Shown here: in pieces, positions 46,235 through 54,648 of the stretch
Layout: every line of letters starts with the position of its first letter
How positions within the stretch are numbered: the first letter of the stretch is position 1
Source: Conexibacter sp. CPCC 205762
GTDB lineage: Bacteria; Actinomycetota; Thermoleophilia; Solirubrobacterales; Solirubrobacteraceae
Assembly: GCF_030646155.1 (NCBI RefSeq)
Contig: NZ_JAUTDN010000024.1
Span: 1 to 64,000 of the forward strand
Reading direction: 5' to 3'
DNA: 64,000 nt
The notes under the pieces: generated by a model
What the model was told of the DNA's origin: nothing
Database searches by the model: none
What the model saw: only the letters and a program-made list of their open reading frames with translations
Translations under genes and position numbers: made by a program

Positions 46235-46253
46235 TAAGGTCTACCTAACTTCT
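46235..46253 (+). promoter_or_regulatory. DtxR/IdeR-like iron box
   Basis: TAAGGTCTACCTAACTTCT agrees with the iron-box consensus TWAGGTWAGSCTWACCTWA at 13 of its first 17 positions, keeping both half-sites (TAAGGT and CTAAC-T). It lies 100 bases before the GTG of the HtaA protein. Under iron sufficiency a DtxR-type repressor would close this promoter. Confidence 0.6.
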
Positions 46254-46352
46254 CCTGATCAGCGGCCGTGCTGGAGAAGGTAGGGGCGCCCCGCGCATCC
46301 GCGCGATGTCGCCGACCGGGGGCCGCCGTTCATCTTGGAAGGTGCATTCGAC

Positions 46353-49300
46353 GTGAAGAGCCTGCTCGCTCGCACGGTGGCGTTCGTCGTCCTCGTGCTG
46401 GTGCTCCTCGTTCCCGGTCAGGCCGCCCACGCGGCCGACCCCGTTGCGATCACGGAAGGCGCAGGGCTCGACTGGGGGCTGAAGAGGTCGTGGCGCAACT
46501 ACATCACCGCGGCGGGGACGACGCTGACCGACGGCGCGACCCAGAACCCTGACGGCACCTTCCACTTCCCGCTCGTGAGCGGCAGCTTCGACACGGTCAC
46601 GAGAGCGACGGTCGTGCAGTTCGGCGGCACCGCGCAGTTCCTCGGACACTGCGAGCCGACGCCGTTCGAGCGGCCGTGCCAGCTCGACCTGACCATGTCG
46701 GCGCCCCGCGTGGAGATCACCGAGGACCACGTCGCGCTGTTCGTGAAGATGTCGAGCAAGCCGATCAGCGGCGGCGACATCGTCGACTACCCCGACATCG
46801 AGCTGGCCTCGCTCGACGTCGAGCAGGTCGCGCCGACGGTCACCGGCGGCACGACGAGCTGGAGAGAGATCCCGGCGATCATGACGGCGGCGGGCGCGGC
46901 CGTCTTCAGCTATCCGGTCGGCACCGTGCTCGACACGCTCTCGTTCGGCTACAGGGGCCCCGGCGGCAAGCCCGTCGGCGAGACCTGGACGGAGCCGGGC
47001 GCGCCGCTGTACGAGCCGGCCGCCGTGGCGGCGGCGCCGGCCAACCTGATGCAGAGCCAGCCCGGCCGCAACGCCAACGAGCTGGTCGCGTCGCTCTACC
47101 AGGACGCCAACAGCGTCGCCGTGCTCGACCGCGACACGCTCGCGCCGAGGGCGCTGCTGCCGGCGGTCAGCGGCCGCCTGGTCGAGCCGGTGTCGATCGC
47201 GACCGATCCTGCCAGCGGCGCGATCTTCTTCGGCACCTCGATCAACGACAGATCGAAGGGCCTGCATGCCTACGCCTACGACGGCGCCGCGCTGACGGGT
47301 GGCATGCTCGACGGCTCCAGGGTCGACGCGACGACCGACACCGGCGCGGGCGTCTGGGACGCCCAGAACGGCCGCTACCTCGTCGTCCGCGGCTACGCGG
47401 CCAGGCAGGAGCTGTGGCAGATCAGGAGAGACGGGCTCGGGGTCTGGCAGGCGAGCGCGATCGGCGTGATCAAGGGCATCAACGGGCAGCCGGTCACCGG
47501 CCTCTTCCGCTCGCTGGCGTTCGCGCCGGGCGGCGGCCCCGGCCTGCCGGACGTGCTCGTCGCCGCCAACAGCTACGGCGGCCAGCTCAAGCGGCTGTGG
47601 GTCGACGCCGACAGCGTGCTGGCCGAGGACCTGCCGCAGGGCAGAGGCGCCAACGCCGTCCAGGTCCTGCGCGTCAGAGACGGCCTCTACGCGATCGACG
47701 GGGTCGGCGACGTGCGCTTCCTGCCGATCTTCGGGTTCGGGGCGTACCTCAGCCTCGATCCCGCGGGCGAGCCGGTGCGCGTGCCGTCCGGCGGGCAGAA
47801 CGTCAACACCCACCGTGTCACGGTCGCGTATGACCAGAACAAGCTGTTCCTCGTCAGCCATCAGATGACGAAGGTCACCGAGCTGGTCTCCGGGACGCTG
47901 CGGCGCAGCTTCGTCGTGCCGGGTGTGTCGCTGTTCAGCTATTGGGACGACGCGCTCGTCGGCGCCTCGCGCAGCGGCGACCTGCTGGTCAGAACTCCCG
48001 GCAGAGGAGTGCGGTCGCTGACCTACCGCGCGACGGCGCCGGCCATCACTACACAGCCGGCGGACGCGGTCGTCACGCTGGCCGACGTCGCCGGCAGCGC
48101 GACCGCGACCTTCAGCGCCGTCGCGACGGCCGACCCGGCGCCGACCGTGCGCTGGCAGTGGCGCGTGCCGGGCCAGACCAGGTGGGCCGACGTCGCCGCG
48201 GGCGCCGGCGTCGAGGGTCAGGCCACGCCGACCCTGAGGGTCGCCGTCGGCGACGCCGACCGCGGCAGGCAGTACCGCGCGGTCTACGCCAACACCGGCG
48301 GCGAGCTGAGCACGCAGGCGGCGACGCTCGACGTCCAGGCGCCGCCGACGATCTCGGTCCAGCCGGTGCCGGTGGCGGCGCTGGAGGGCGACGACGCCTC
48401 CTTCACGGTGATGCCGAGCGGCAACCCCGAGCCGACCGTCACCTGGCAGCGGCTGGTCGACGGCTACTGGCAGGCGGTCGACGCCGACAGCGGCGACTTC
48501 GCCGTCGACGGCGGCTTCCTCGTCGTCCGCGACACGCGCCGTGCGATGTCCGGCAGCAGCTTCCGCGCGCGCGTCGTCAACGCCGCCGGCACGGTCTTCA
48601 GCGTCCCCGTGACGCTGCGGGTCGACCAGGCGCTGACCGCGCCGGTCACGTTCGGCGGCGGCCACGTCGACTGGGGCTTCTCCGAGCGCTGGCGCTGCTA
48701 CGTCGTCGGCAACGTCGCACGCGGGCAGATCGAGCTCTCGGGCGGCGTCGAGCGGATCGGCGGCACGCTCGCGAGCGGATCGCTCTGCAGCGGCCGCAAC
48801 GCCGGTTCCGAGCAGCTGCGCTTCCCTGTTCGCGGCGGCCGCTACGACCCTGCGAGCGGCAGGCTGGAGGTCGCGCTCGGCGGCTCCGTGCGCTTCTGGG
48901 GTCACGACTACCACGTGCCCGGGAACACGACGCCGCAGCTGGACACGCGCTTCTCGAACCTGCGGGTCGTCGCGGACGCGACGACCGGCACGCTCTACGC
49001 CGACGCGGTCGGCGCCACGATGGAACATCCGGAGCCCGTGACCCGCACCGGCGTCGCGCTCGTGCGCGTCGACCTCACCGGGGTGAGCCCGGCGCCGTTC
49101 GAGGGCGGGCTCGGCTGGAACAGCCTGGCGACGACGCTGACGGCGACGGGTGCCGAGGTCTTCGGCAGCTATCCGGAGGGCGAGCCGTTCGACCGGCTGG
49201 CGCTGGCGCCGAGACTCGGGGCGCCGCAGCCCGATCCCGAGCCGGGCCCCGATCCGACGCCCGACCCCTTGCCCGACCCGGGCCCCAGGCAGCCGACGCC

Positions 49301-49742
49301 CCCGGTGCCGACGCCGGTCCCCGGGCCGGGTCCGACGCCCACGCCCACCCCGGCACCCGCGCCGAGGGCAGCCGCAGCCACGCCGCGCGTCGTCTCCGCG
49401 GCGGCCACGACGTTGGTCGATCCGCGCCGGTTCGCGACTGTCGCGACCGTCGTCTGCCCGGCCGCCGCGTCCGGGGGCTGCCGCCTCGGCACGCCGAGAC
49501 AGGCCCGTGTGACGATCGGCGGCAGGCGCTACGCGGTGCGGGTCATCGCTCCGCAGCGTGTCGCCGCAGGTCGCCGCGCGATCGTGCGCGTGCAGCTGAC
49601 GAAGGCCGCCGCCAGACGACTCGCGGGCCGCCGCGCGGTCGTGCGGATCGCGCTGACGACGACCGCCGGCGGCAGGCGCACCAGCCGCACGGTGACGGTC
49701 AGGATCACGAGGGGAGCGGCGAGGGGGCGCCCGCGCGCGTGA
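46353..49742 (+). CDS. Large secreted haem-binding protein with two HtaA domains
   Basis: The 1129-residue protein has a signal peptide (about 1-28, ending AAHA). The first HtaA domain (about 35-215) begins LDWGLKRSWRNYI. A propeller-like middle (about 230-560) and two Ig-like domains (570-755, with WQWRVPGQTRWADV and VTWQRLVDGYWQ) follow. The second HtaA domain (about 770-955) begins VDWGFSERWRCYV. A Pro-rich linker (955-1010) leads to a basic C-terminal beta module with a VCPAAASGGC pair. HtaA domains bind haem in corynebacterial haem uptake, where a conserved Tyr ligates the iron. The iron box upstream supports iron-dependent expression. GTG 46353 is the start used (GGAAGG upstream); TTG 46335 would add six residues. 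It is the only clearly intact large gene between the two att copies. Confidence 0.85.
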   Translation: MKSLLARTVAFVVLVLVLLVPGQAAHAADPVAITEGAGLDWGLKRSWRNYITAAGTTLTDGATQNPDGTFHFPLVSGSFDTVTRATVVQFGGTAQFLGHCEPTPFERPCQLDLTMSAPRVEITEDHVALFVKMSSKPISGGDIVDYPDIELASLDVEQVAPTVTGGTTSWREIPAIMTAAGAAVFSYPVGTVLDTLSFGYRGPGGKPVGETWTEPGAPLYEPAAVAAAPANLMQSQPGRNANELVASLYQDANSVAVLDRDTLAPRALLPAVSGRLVEPVSIATDPASGAIFFGTSINDRSKGLHAYAYDGAALTGGMLDGSRVDATTDTGAGVWDAQNGRYLVVRGYAARQELWQIRRDGLGVWQASAIGVIKGINGQPVTGLFRSLAFAPGGGPGLPDVLVAANSYGGQLKRLWVDADSVLAEDLPQGRGANAVQVLRVRDGLYAIDGVGDVRFLPIFGFGAYLSLDPAGEPVRVPSGGQNVNTHRVTVAYDQNKLFLVSHQMTKVTELVSGTLRRSFVVPGVSLFSYWDDALVGASRSGDLLVRTPGRGVRSLTYRATAPAITTQPADAVVTLADVAGSATATFSAVATADPAPTVRWQWRVPGQTRWADVAAGAGVEGQATPTLRVAVGDADRGRQYRAVYANTGGELSTQAATLDVQAPPTISVQPVPVAALEGDDASFTVMPSGNPEPTVTWQRLVDGYWQAVDADSGDFAVDGGFLVVRDTRRAMSGSSFRARVVNAAGTVFSVPVTLRVDQALTAPVTFGGGHVDWGFSERWRCYVVGNVARGQIELSGGVERIGGTLASGSLCSGRNAGSEQLRFPVRGGRYDPASGRLEVALGGSVRFWGHDYHVPGNTTPQLDTRFSNLRVVADATTGTLYADAVGATMEHPEPVTRTGVALVRVDLTGVSPAPFEGGLGWNSLATTLTATGAEVFGSYPEGEPFDRLALAPRLGAPQPDPEPGPDPTPDPLPDPGPRQPTPPVPTPVPGPGPTPTPTPAPAPRAAAATPRVVSAAATTLVDPRRFATVATVVCPAAASGGCRLGTPRQARVTIGGRRYAVRVIAPQRVAAGRRAIVRVQLTKAAARRLAGRRAVVRIALTTTAGGRRTSRTVTVRITRGAARGRPRA

Positions 49743-49751
49743 GCGTGGCGG

Positions 49752-50092
49752 TCACTCCGGTTCGTGCTGGGCGAGGACGCGGCTGAGCAGGCGGGTCAGC
49801 GTCTGGCGATCCCTGGCTGACAGCGGCTCGAGCAGATCGTCCTGGACCTGTTCGAGCACGCTGTCGAGGCGGCGCAGCTGCCGGACCCGCCTCTCGTGAG
49901 GGTCACGCGGTTGCGCCGTCCGTGGTCGGGGTCGGGCGCCCGGTCGACGGAGCCCTGCCCGACCAGCTCGTTGACGGCCGCGACGACGTCGCTGCGGTCG
50001 ATGCGGCACCGGCGGCCGAGCTCGACCGCGGCACGATGCCCGTCGAGGCGCTGCTGGCGAAGCTCCGCCGCTACAGACGACTGCGGAACCAC
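49752..50092 (-). pseudogene. Frameshifted MarR family regulator
   Basis: Two frames together make one MarR protein. The first (50092 to about 49895) encodes the recognition helix and wing (RIDRSDVVAAVNELVGQGSV, then DPDHGRRNRVTLT). The second (to 49752) encodes the C-terminal helix (SVLEQVQDDLLEPLSARDRQ). A frameshift near 49890 separates them, and the N-terminal helices are missing or in another frame. The gene is broken unless the sequence has an error. Confidence 0.65.
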
Positions 50093-50119
50093 ACGCCCAA
50101 CGGTCCGCGCAGCGACGGC

Positions 50120-50385
50120 GAGCCAGCGTGGCCGCGAGGCCGTCGAGGCGCGCGAGGGCCTCCTTGCTCAACCTGTCGGCGAGCTGTGCGAGGTGGACCC
50201 TCGGGCATCGTGATCTCGAAGCTCGTGCGGTCGTCGTCGGGCTCCCAGCCGAGGTCGTCGAGCAATCGCATGAACGGCTCGAAGTGACCGCGCCGCCTGC
50301 GGGCCGCAGCGAAGTCGGTGTTGGTCAGGGCGAGATAGATCGTGTCGATCTCGCCCAGCTCCGCGATGGCCGCGGCGCGCAGCAC
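50120..50385 (-). pseudogene. Frameshifted small gene of unknown function
   Basis: From an ATG at 50385 a frame encodes MLRAAAIAELGEIDTIYLAL, then FEPFMRLLDDLGWEPDDDRT, up to FEITMPEG. A different frame then continues with VHLAQLADRLSKEALARLDG near 50200-50120. The junction near 50203 looks like a one-base shift. I do not recognise the family. It was probably co-transcribed with the broken MarR gene, which follows it. Confidence 0.5.
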
Positions 50386-50420
50386 GTCGCGTTACCGAGG
50401 GCCTAGAGCCTTCGGTGCCA

Positions 50421-50452
50421 GGCCCCGGGGTGTCTTCAGCACCGCCGGGGCC
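50421..50452. terminator. GC-rich hairpin, possible terminator
   Basis: GGCCCCGG (50421-50428) and CCGGGGCC (50445-50452) are perfect arms around a 16-base loop. It lies upstream of the broken genes and near the att region; its function is uncertain. Confidence 0.4.
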
Positions 50453-50609
50453 ACCTTGTGGACGGGCGGCCACGATAGCTCTGGCCGGCGCCGTCACCCA
50501 GCCCAATCGGGCCGAATCCAAGGGCATCGGCGGCAATCGGCCGGAATAAAGGCACTAGTGCCTGAAATCACCGCGAATCACTGCCGATCCACGGCGATTC
50601 CCGAAACCA

Positions 50610-50637
50610 CGAAACCCCCGCGCTAGCAGGGGTTTCG
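50610..50637 (-). terminator. Terminator of the former tRNA gene
   Basis: CGAAACCCC (50610-50618) and GGGGTTTCG (50629-50637) form a nine-pair stem. On the minus strand it lies seven bases beyond the 3' end of the tRNA-like fragment, the usual place of a tRNA terminator. It shows that DNA to the left of this point is chromosomal flank. Confidence 0.7.
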
Positions 50638-50640
50638 TTG

Positions 50641-50689
<49 letters not shown>

Positions 50690-50768
50690 TTATACGTCTA
50701 CTGGTTCGTCTAGGTTCGAGCGGAATAACCGGTCCATATCGCCATGTCTGAGGGCAATACGTGGGTTC

Positions 50769-50827
50769 GGTACCCGTAGTGGTACCCGTGAGCAGGAGCG
50801 GTACCCTCGCACAGACGGGTGGTACCC
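50769..50827. promoter_or_regulatory. Four GGTACCC iterons upstream of the integrase
   Basis: GGTACCC occurs at 50769-50775, 50781-50787, 50800-50806 and 50821-50827, all in the same orientation, just before the integrase start at 50836. The core GGTACC is itself a palindrome. They may be arm-type integrase sites, excisionase sites or operators that control integrase expression. Confidence 0.65.
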
Positions 50828-50835
50828 TCTGACCG

Positions 50836-52206
50836 GTGGCCGAGGCTCCAACACCCGCAGTGCTGGTGCGAACCGCCAAGGACGGAACGCCGTTCTTTGA
50901 GGCGAAGTGGCGTGCCGCCGGCGGCAGGCAGATCAAGCGCCGGCTCGGTAGGGCTTGGATCTCCCCGGACGGCGCTGGCGGCTGGACGCGGAGAAGAGGG
51001 CGCCCAAGAGACGGCTGGCTCGACGAGCGCACCGCCCATGCTGCCGCGGCCGAGATGGTCGCAGCCGTCTATCGCGAGCACCAGGCCGCGGTCGAAGCTG
51101 CTGCGCGAGCCGGCATCCCTACGTTCCGGAGAGTCGCGCACGAGTGGTTGGAATGGAAGCGGGACGTGAAGGGCGGCGCCCCTTCCACGCTGGCCAACGA
51201 TGCGTTGCTGCTGCGCGAGCCGGGAGAGCCGTACAAGCGTGGCAGAGGCACCGTCAAGGGCCGCGTCATGGCGCGCTTCGGTGATCGGCCTCACGACGAG
51301 ATCACGCCACGCGAGGTCGCGCAGTTCCTTCGCGACCTCGATAGCGAAGGGCTGTCGGCGCGCAACGTGAACGAGCATCGCTCGCTCCTCCATGCGGTCT
51401 TCACCTATGCGATGAAGCCTGACACCTACGCGCTCGCGTCCAATCCGGCCGCCGGCACGGACAAGCGCTACCAGCCGCCCCCGCCGCCGCTCGACCACTA
51501 CGAGGTTGAGGAGGTCGAGGCGCTCGCGCGGGCGTGCGAGCGCGGCGAACATCGCTCGGCGATGCCGAACTACAGAGGGCGCCCTGCGTTGCTCAGCGAC
51601 GACGAGCAGCAGGCCCGTCGCCTCGAGAATCACCAAGACGGCGATCTCTTCCGCGTGAAGTTCTACAGCGGCATGCGCCTCGGGGAAGTGATCGCGCTGA
51701 GGTGGCGGCACATCCATTTCCTTCCGGATCTTTCAGGCGCGGTACTCGACGTCGAAAGAGCCGTGAGCGCCGGCGTCGAGAAGCTGCCAAAGGGAAGACG
51801 CGGCCGACAGGTGCCGCTCCCGCGTCCCGGGGCCGAAGCGCTCGCCCGCCTCGGCCAGCGCGGCGACTTCACGGACCCAGACGACTACGTCTTCTGCAAT
51901 CGCTTCGGAGACCGCCTCGATCCCTCAGCGATCCGCCGCCGGTACAAGCGCGCGACCGCAGCCGCCGGCCTCCGCCCGATCAAGCTTCACGGGCTGCGCC
52001 ATGCGGCCGGCTCGGTGCTCGCTCGCACGCTGCCGCTCGTAACCGTGCGCGACGTGCTCGGCCACGCCGAACTGCGCACGACGAACCGCTATCTGCACAG
52101 CAAGATCGATCCGGCCGCGATCGTGGCGGTCAATGCGGCGTTTGGTGCCGAGTCAGGCCCATTCTCAGGAAAGGAAGTGCGACGCGAAGGCATCGTCGAC
52201 CCCTAG
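50836..52206 (+). CDS. int: Tyrosine recombinase (integrase)
   Basis: The 456-residue integrase has an N-terminal arm-binding region, a SAM-like core-binding domain (about 95-200) and a catalytic domain. The catalytic residues are visible: Arg in YSGMRLGEVIALRW near 278, His-x-x-Arg in HGLRHAAGS near 384, His in GHAELRTTNRY and the nucleophilic Tyr that ends this motif near 417. An insert of about 25 residues (HRSAMPNYRGRPALLSDDEQ) lies before the first catalytic Arg. It would integrate the element into the tRNA gene beside it. GTG 50836 is the start used. The next gene begins nine bases after its stop. Confidence 0.93.
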   Translation: MAEAPTPAVLVRTAKDGTPFFEAKWRAAGGRQIKRRLGRAWISPDGAGGWTRRRGRPRDGWLDERTAHAAAAEMVAAVYREHQAAVEAAARAGIPTFRRVAHEWLEWKRDVKGGAPSTLANDALLLREPGEPYKRGRGTVKGRVMARFGDRPHDEITPREVAQFLRDLDSEGLSARNVNEHRSLLHAVFTYAMKPDTYALASNPAAGTDKRYQPPPPPLDHYEVEEVEALARACERGEHRSAMPNYRGRPALLSDDEQQARRLENHQDGDLFRVKFYSGMRLGEVIALRWRHIHFLPDLSGAVLDVERAVSAGVEKLPKGRRGRQVPLPRPGAEALARLGQRGDFTDPDDYVFCNRFGDRLDPSAIRRRYKRATAAAGLRPIKLHGLRHAAGSVLARTLPLVTVRDVLGHAELRTTNRYLHSKIDPAAIVAVNAAFGAESGPFSGKEVRREGIVDP

Positions 52207-52215
52207 TTTTCGACT

Positions 52216-54648
52216 ATGTCTCGTCCCGCGACAGACCCCGGCGATGGTGGCAGCGAGGATGTGAGACCGCACCGAGTGCGCCGCCTCACGCGCCGGTCCC
52301 GACTGTGGTGGCGATTTCAACTACGCGCGATCCGGTTCCGGCGACCGTTTCGCTGGTTCCGGCTGCTCCGCAACCCCGAGCCGGACAGCGCCATCCCACT
52401 GAGCAGGCAGCAACTTTGGGTCGGGCGGCGACTTGGTCGAGCATATCTCGGCATCGTTGGTTGGCGAGAGCGCATTCGGATCGCGAGGGCGCGGGTTCCC
52501 GACCGCGCAAAGCCTGCCCGTACGGTTCTGACTCTCCTCGGGCCGCAACGTTGGCTTCTGTTCCAGCTGGCGTTCCTTATCGCGCTTGGATTTGCGCTGG
52601 ATCTCGTCGTCCAGAGATACGGCGGGCGCATCGTCGACTGGCTCGGCGTTGAGGAATGGCTTCGGTCGACGTTCTCGTTGCCCAGCGTAGAGACTCTCCG
52701 CAACCTGCTCGCAGCCGCTGCTGGCGGCACAGCAACTGTGCTGGGTTTGATCCTGTCGATCAGCTTGATCGCCTGGCAGATGACGGCAGATCGCTACCGA
52801 AGTACAAGCATCGTCTCCTTTCTGCTGCGTGAGCGTATGAGCGCGGCTGTCGTTCGGCTGCTCGCCCTCGGATTCGCCTTCTCGCTTTGGGTACTCGCGC
52901 TCCTGGAGATCGCCGGGTACTCGCCGTACATCTCGGCTGCGATGGCGCTGTCGATTTGCACCGTCGCGGTGCTGTCGCTCATTACCTATCGCCAGGCGGG
53001 GCTGCTCGGGTACCTGCCGCACAACATTGCGATCAGCCTCCGCAGCGAAATCATCGGGGAGATCTTTCGAGCCCGACGACCGAATGCCGGACGGTCCGTC
53101 GAGGACTACAGCCGGCGGGTTATCGCGGGTGATTTGCAGATCTTCGATGAGATGCTCGGCCGTCTGTTGGAGAGCGGAGATTCCGAGGATGTGGCCGCGT
53201 GCCTCGATGAGATGCGCACCATGCTGTCGGCCTACGTGCGTCTGAAATCGGGCTTCAGTCGGCAGAGCCTTTTCTTCGAGCGCTACGACCAGCGACTTGA
53301 ATCAAACGTCGGCGTCGATGTCGATGAAGCCATTCTTGCGCAGGGCCTGATGGATCCGACCACGAGCGTCGCCGATCACCTTTGGTTTGAGAGAAAGGTC
53401 CTGGCTATCGTTCGGCCGGTCCTTGTCGCCAGAGTCCTGGACGCGTCGAGAGTTGCCCAAAGCCTGATCGGACTGTGGTCGGAGTCGCTTCAGTACGCCT
53501 GGCTCCACGAGGATCCAGAAGTTGTCGACCTTATCTTCGCCGAGGCAGAAGCTGCCGGGGTGCATGCAAGGATGCGAACCGATCGCAAGGTCACCGAGCA
53601 GTTCATGACGCTGCCGTGGTTGCTCGTTGAGGCGATCGGTCGCGGTTGGCACGTGTCGGCGAAAGAGATCGTCGCTAAGGAGCCCTGGCGCCGCGATGCC
53701 GCGCTCGACAGCCTTCCCTGGGATGCCCAGGATGACGCTGCGCGGATCGGTCTGGCGATCCGCCGCGAACGAGCGATCTGCGACGAGATCATCACCCCTC
53801 GCAATCAGATGGCAGAGGAAGTTGAGGGTTGGCGCGCGCCGCGGCTGAGACGTCTGCAAGAAGAGTCGTTGCGGCGGGCGATCAACTTCTGCGACGCGCA
53901 GTTGGCGGCTGCCCTGCACGAGAGAAGCGAGCAGTCCTATGTCGTAGCCCGCATGTCGCTGCGTTGCATCCTCCGCATTGCGCACTATGGGTTCACGCTG
54001 GGCGAGATGAGAGACGTGGCTAAGAGGGTCCTCCACGTCATCGATAGATCGAGCCCCGAGAACGCAAAGGACTTGCGCGAAGACGCCGGCCGAGCGGCTC
54101 GGGTGCTTGCAGCTCAACAAGAATGGGAAGGCGCATACGCACTGTTGCGCACAGCAATGGGCGGATATGTCTTGGCTCGGTTGCGAGAGTCGGATGAGCA
54201 GCAAGCGATCAGGCTCACGTTCGATGGGCTGGTTACGGCGGCAACGGTGTATGGCTGGGCGGAGCTGCACAACCGGAGAGACCAAGTCATCGAAGTTGGT
54301 CGGACTATCGACGTGCCGTTTGCCAGAATCGATGGTCTAGCGGAGGCCGTGGAGAATCATGGGTGGATGGTCGATCTCATGCTTCCGATGGTCGTGTATT
54401 ACCAGTGGATGCAGCCCCTGACGCAAGCCGTCCAAGCACTTCCGGAACGGCCGAAACCTGGCAGTCATGGATACATGCTCGAAAAGGACCATCCATCGAG
54501 CTTGATCGCACAGGCCGAACTGCTGTTTGGACCCGACGAGTGCGTAAGACATCTCGTCATGGCGGTTGCAGCTCGACGAGCAAGCGACCGGAGACGCCTG
54601 GCTGAGGTTCTTTCGCAGGTATACCTGCAAAGGATCGGCGATGCGTAA
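52216..54648 (+). CDS. Large membrane protein with DUF2254-like N-terminal region
   Basis: The 810-residue protein starts with about 100 basic residues. Four hydrophobic helices follow near 112-130 (FQLAFLIALGFALDLVV), 165-185 (GGTATVLGLILSISLIAW), 210-232 (RLLALGFAFSLWVLALLEI) and 238-258. The second helix and the following QMTADRYRSTSIVSFLLRER resemble DUF2254 membrane proteins. The remaining 540 residues are helical and soluble, without an enzyme motif I recognise. It starts nine bases after the integrase stop, and its last eight bases overlap the next gene, so the two proteins are probably made together. Codon use is less GC-rich than in the chromosome. Its function is unknown. Confidence 0.75.
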   Translation: MSRPATDPGDGGSEDVRPHRVRRLTRRSRLWWRFQLRAIRFRRPFRWFRLLRNPEPDSAIPLSRQQLWVGRRLGRAYLGIVGWRERIRIARARVPDRAKPARTVLTLLGPQRWLLFQLAFLIALGFALDLVVQRYGGRIVDWLGVEEWLRSTFSLPSVETLRNLLAAAAGGTATVLGLILSISLIAWQMTADRYRSTSIVSFLLRERMSAAVVRLLALGFAFSLWVLALLEIAGYSPYISAAMALSICTVAVLSLITYRQAGLLGYLPHNIAISLRSEIIGEIFRARRPNAGRSVEDYSRRVIAGDLQIFDEMLGRLLESGDSEDVAACLDEMRTMLSAYVRLKSGFSRQSLFFERYDQRLESNVGVDVDEAILAQGLMDPTTSVADHLWFERKVLAIVRPVLVARVLDASRVAQSLIGLWSESLQYAWLHEDPEVVDLIFAEAEAAGVHARMRTDRKVTEQFMTLPWLLVEAIGRGWHVSAKEIVAKEPWRRDAALDSLPWDAQDDAARIGLAIRRERAICDEIITPRNQMAEEVEGWRAPRLRRLQEESLRRAINFCDAQLAAALHERSEQSYVVARMSLRCILRIAHYGFTLGEMRDVAKRVLHVIDRSSPENAKDLREDAGRAARVLAAQQEWEGAYALLRTAMGGYVLARLRESDEQQAIRLTFDGLVTAATVYGWAELHNRRDQVIEVGRTIDVPFARIDGLAEAVENHGWMVDLMLPMVVYYQWMQPLTQAVQALPERPKPGSHGYMLEKDHPSSLIAQAELLFGPDECVRHLVMAVAARRASDRRRLAEVLSQVYLQRIGDA

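Noticed and set aside
46077..46283. Plus-strand frame of 68 codons over the iron box
   Set aside because: Arg/Cys-rich shadow; the minus strand here carries a more plausible gene fragment.
46245..49028. Minus-strand open frame of 927 codons opposite the HtaA protein
   Set aside because: Shadow frame without domains; the sense frame has signal peptide and HtaA motifs.
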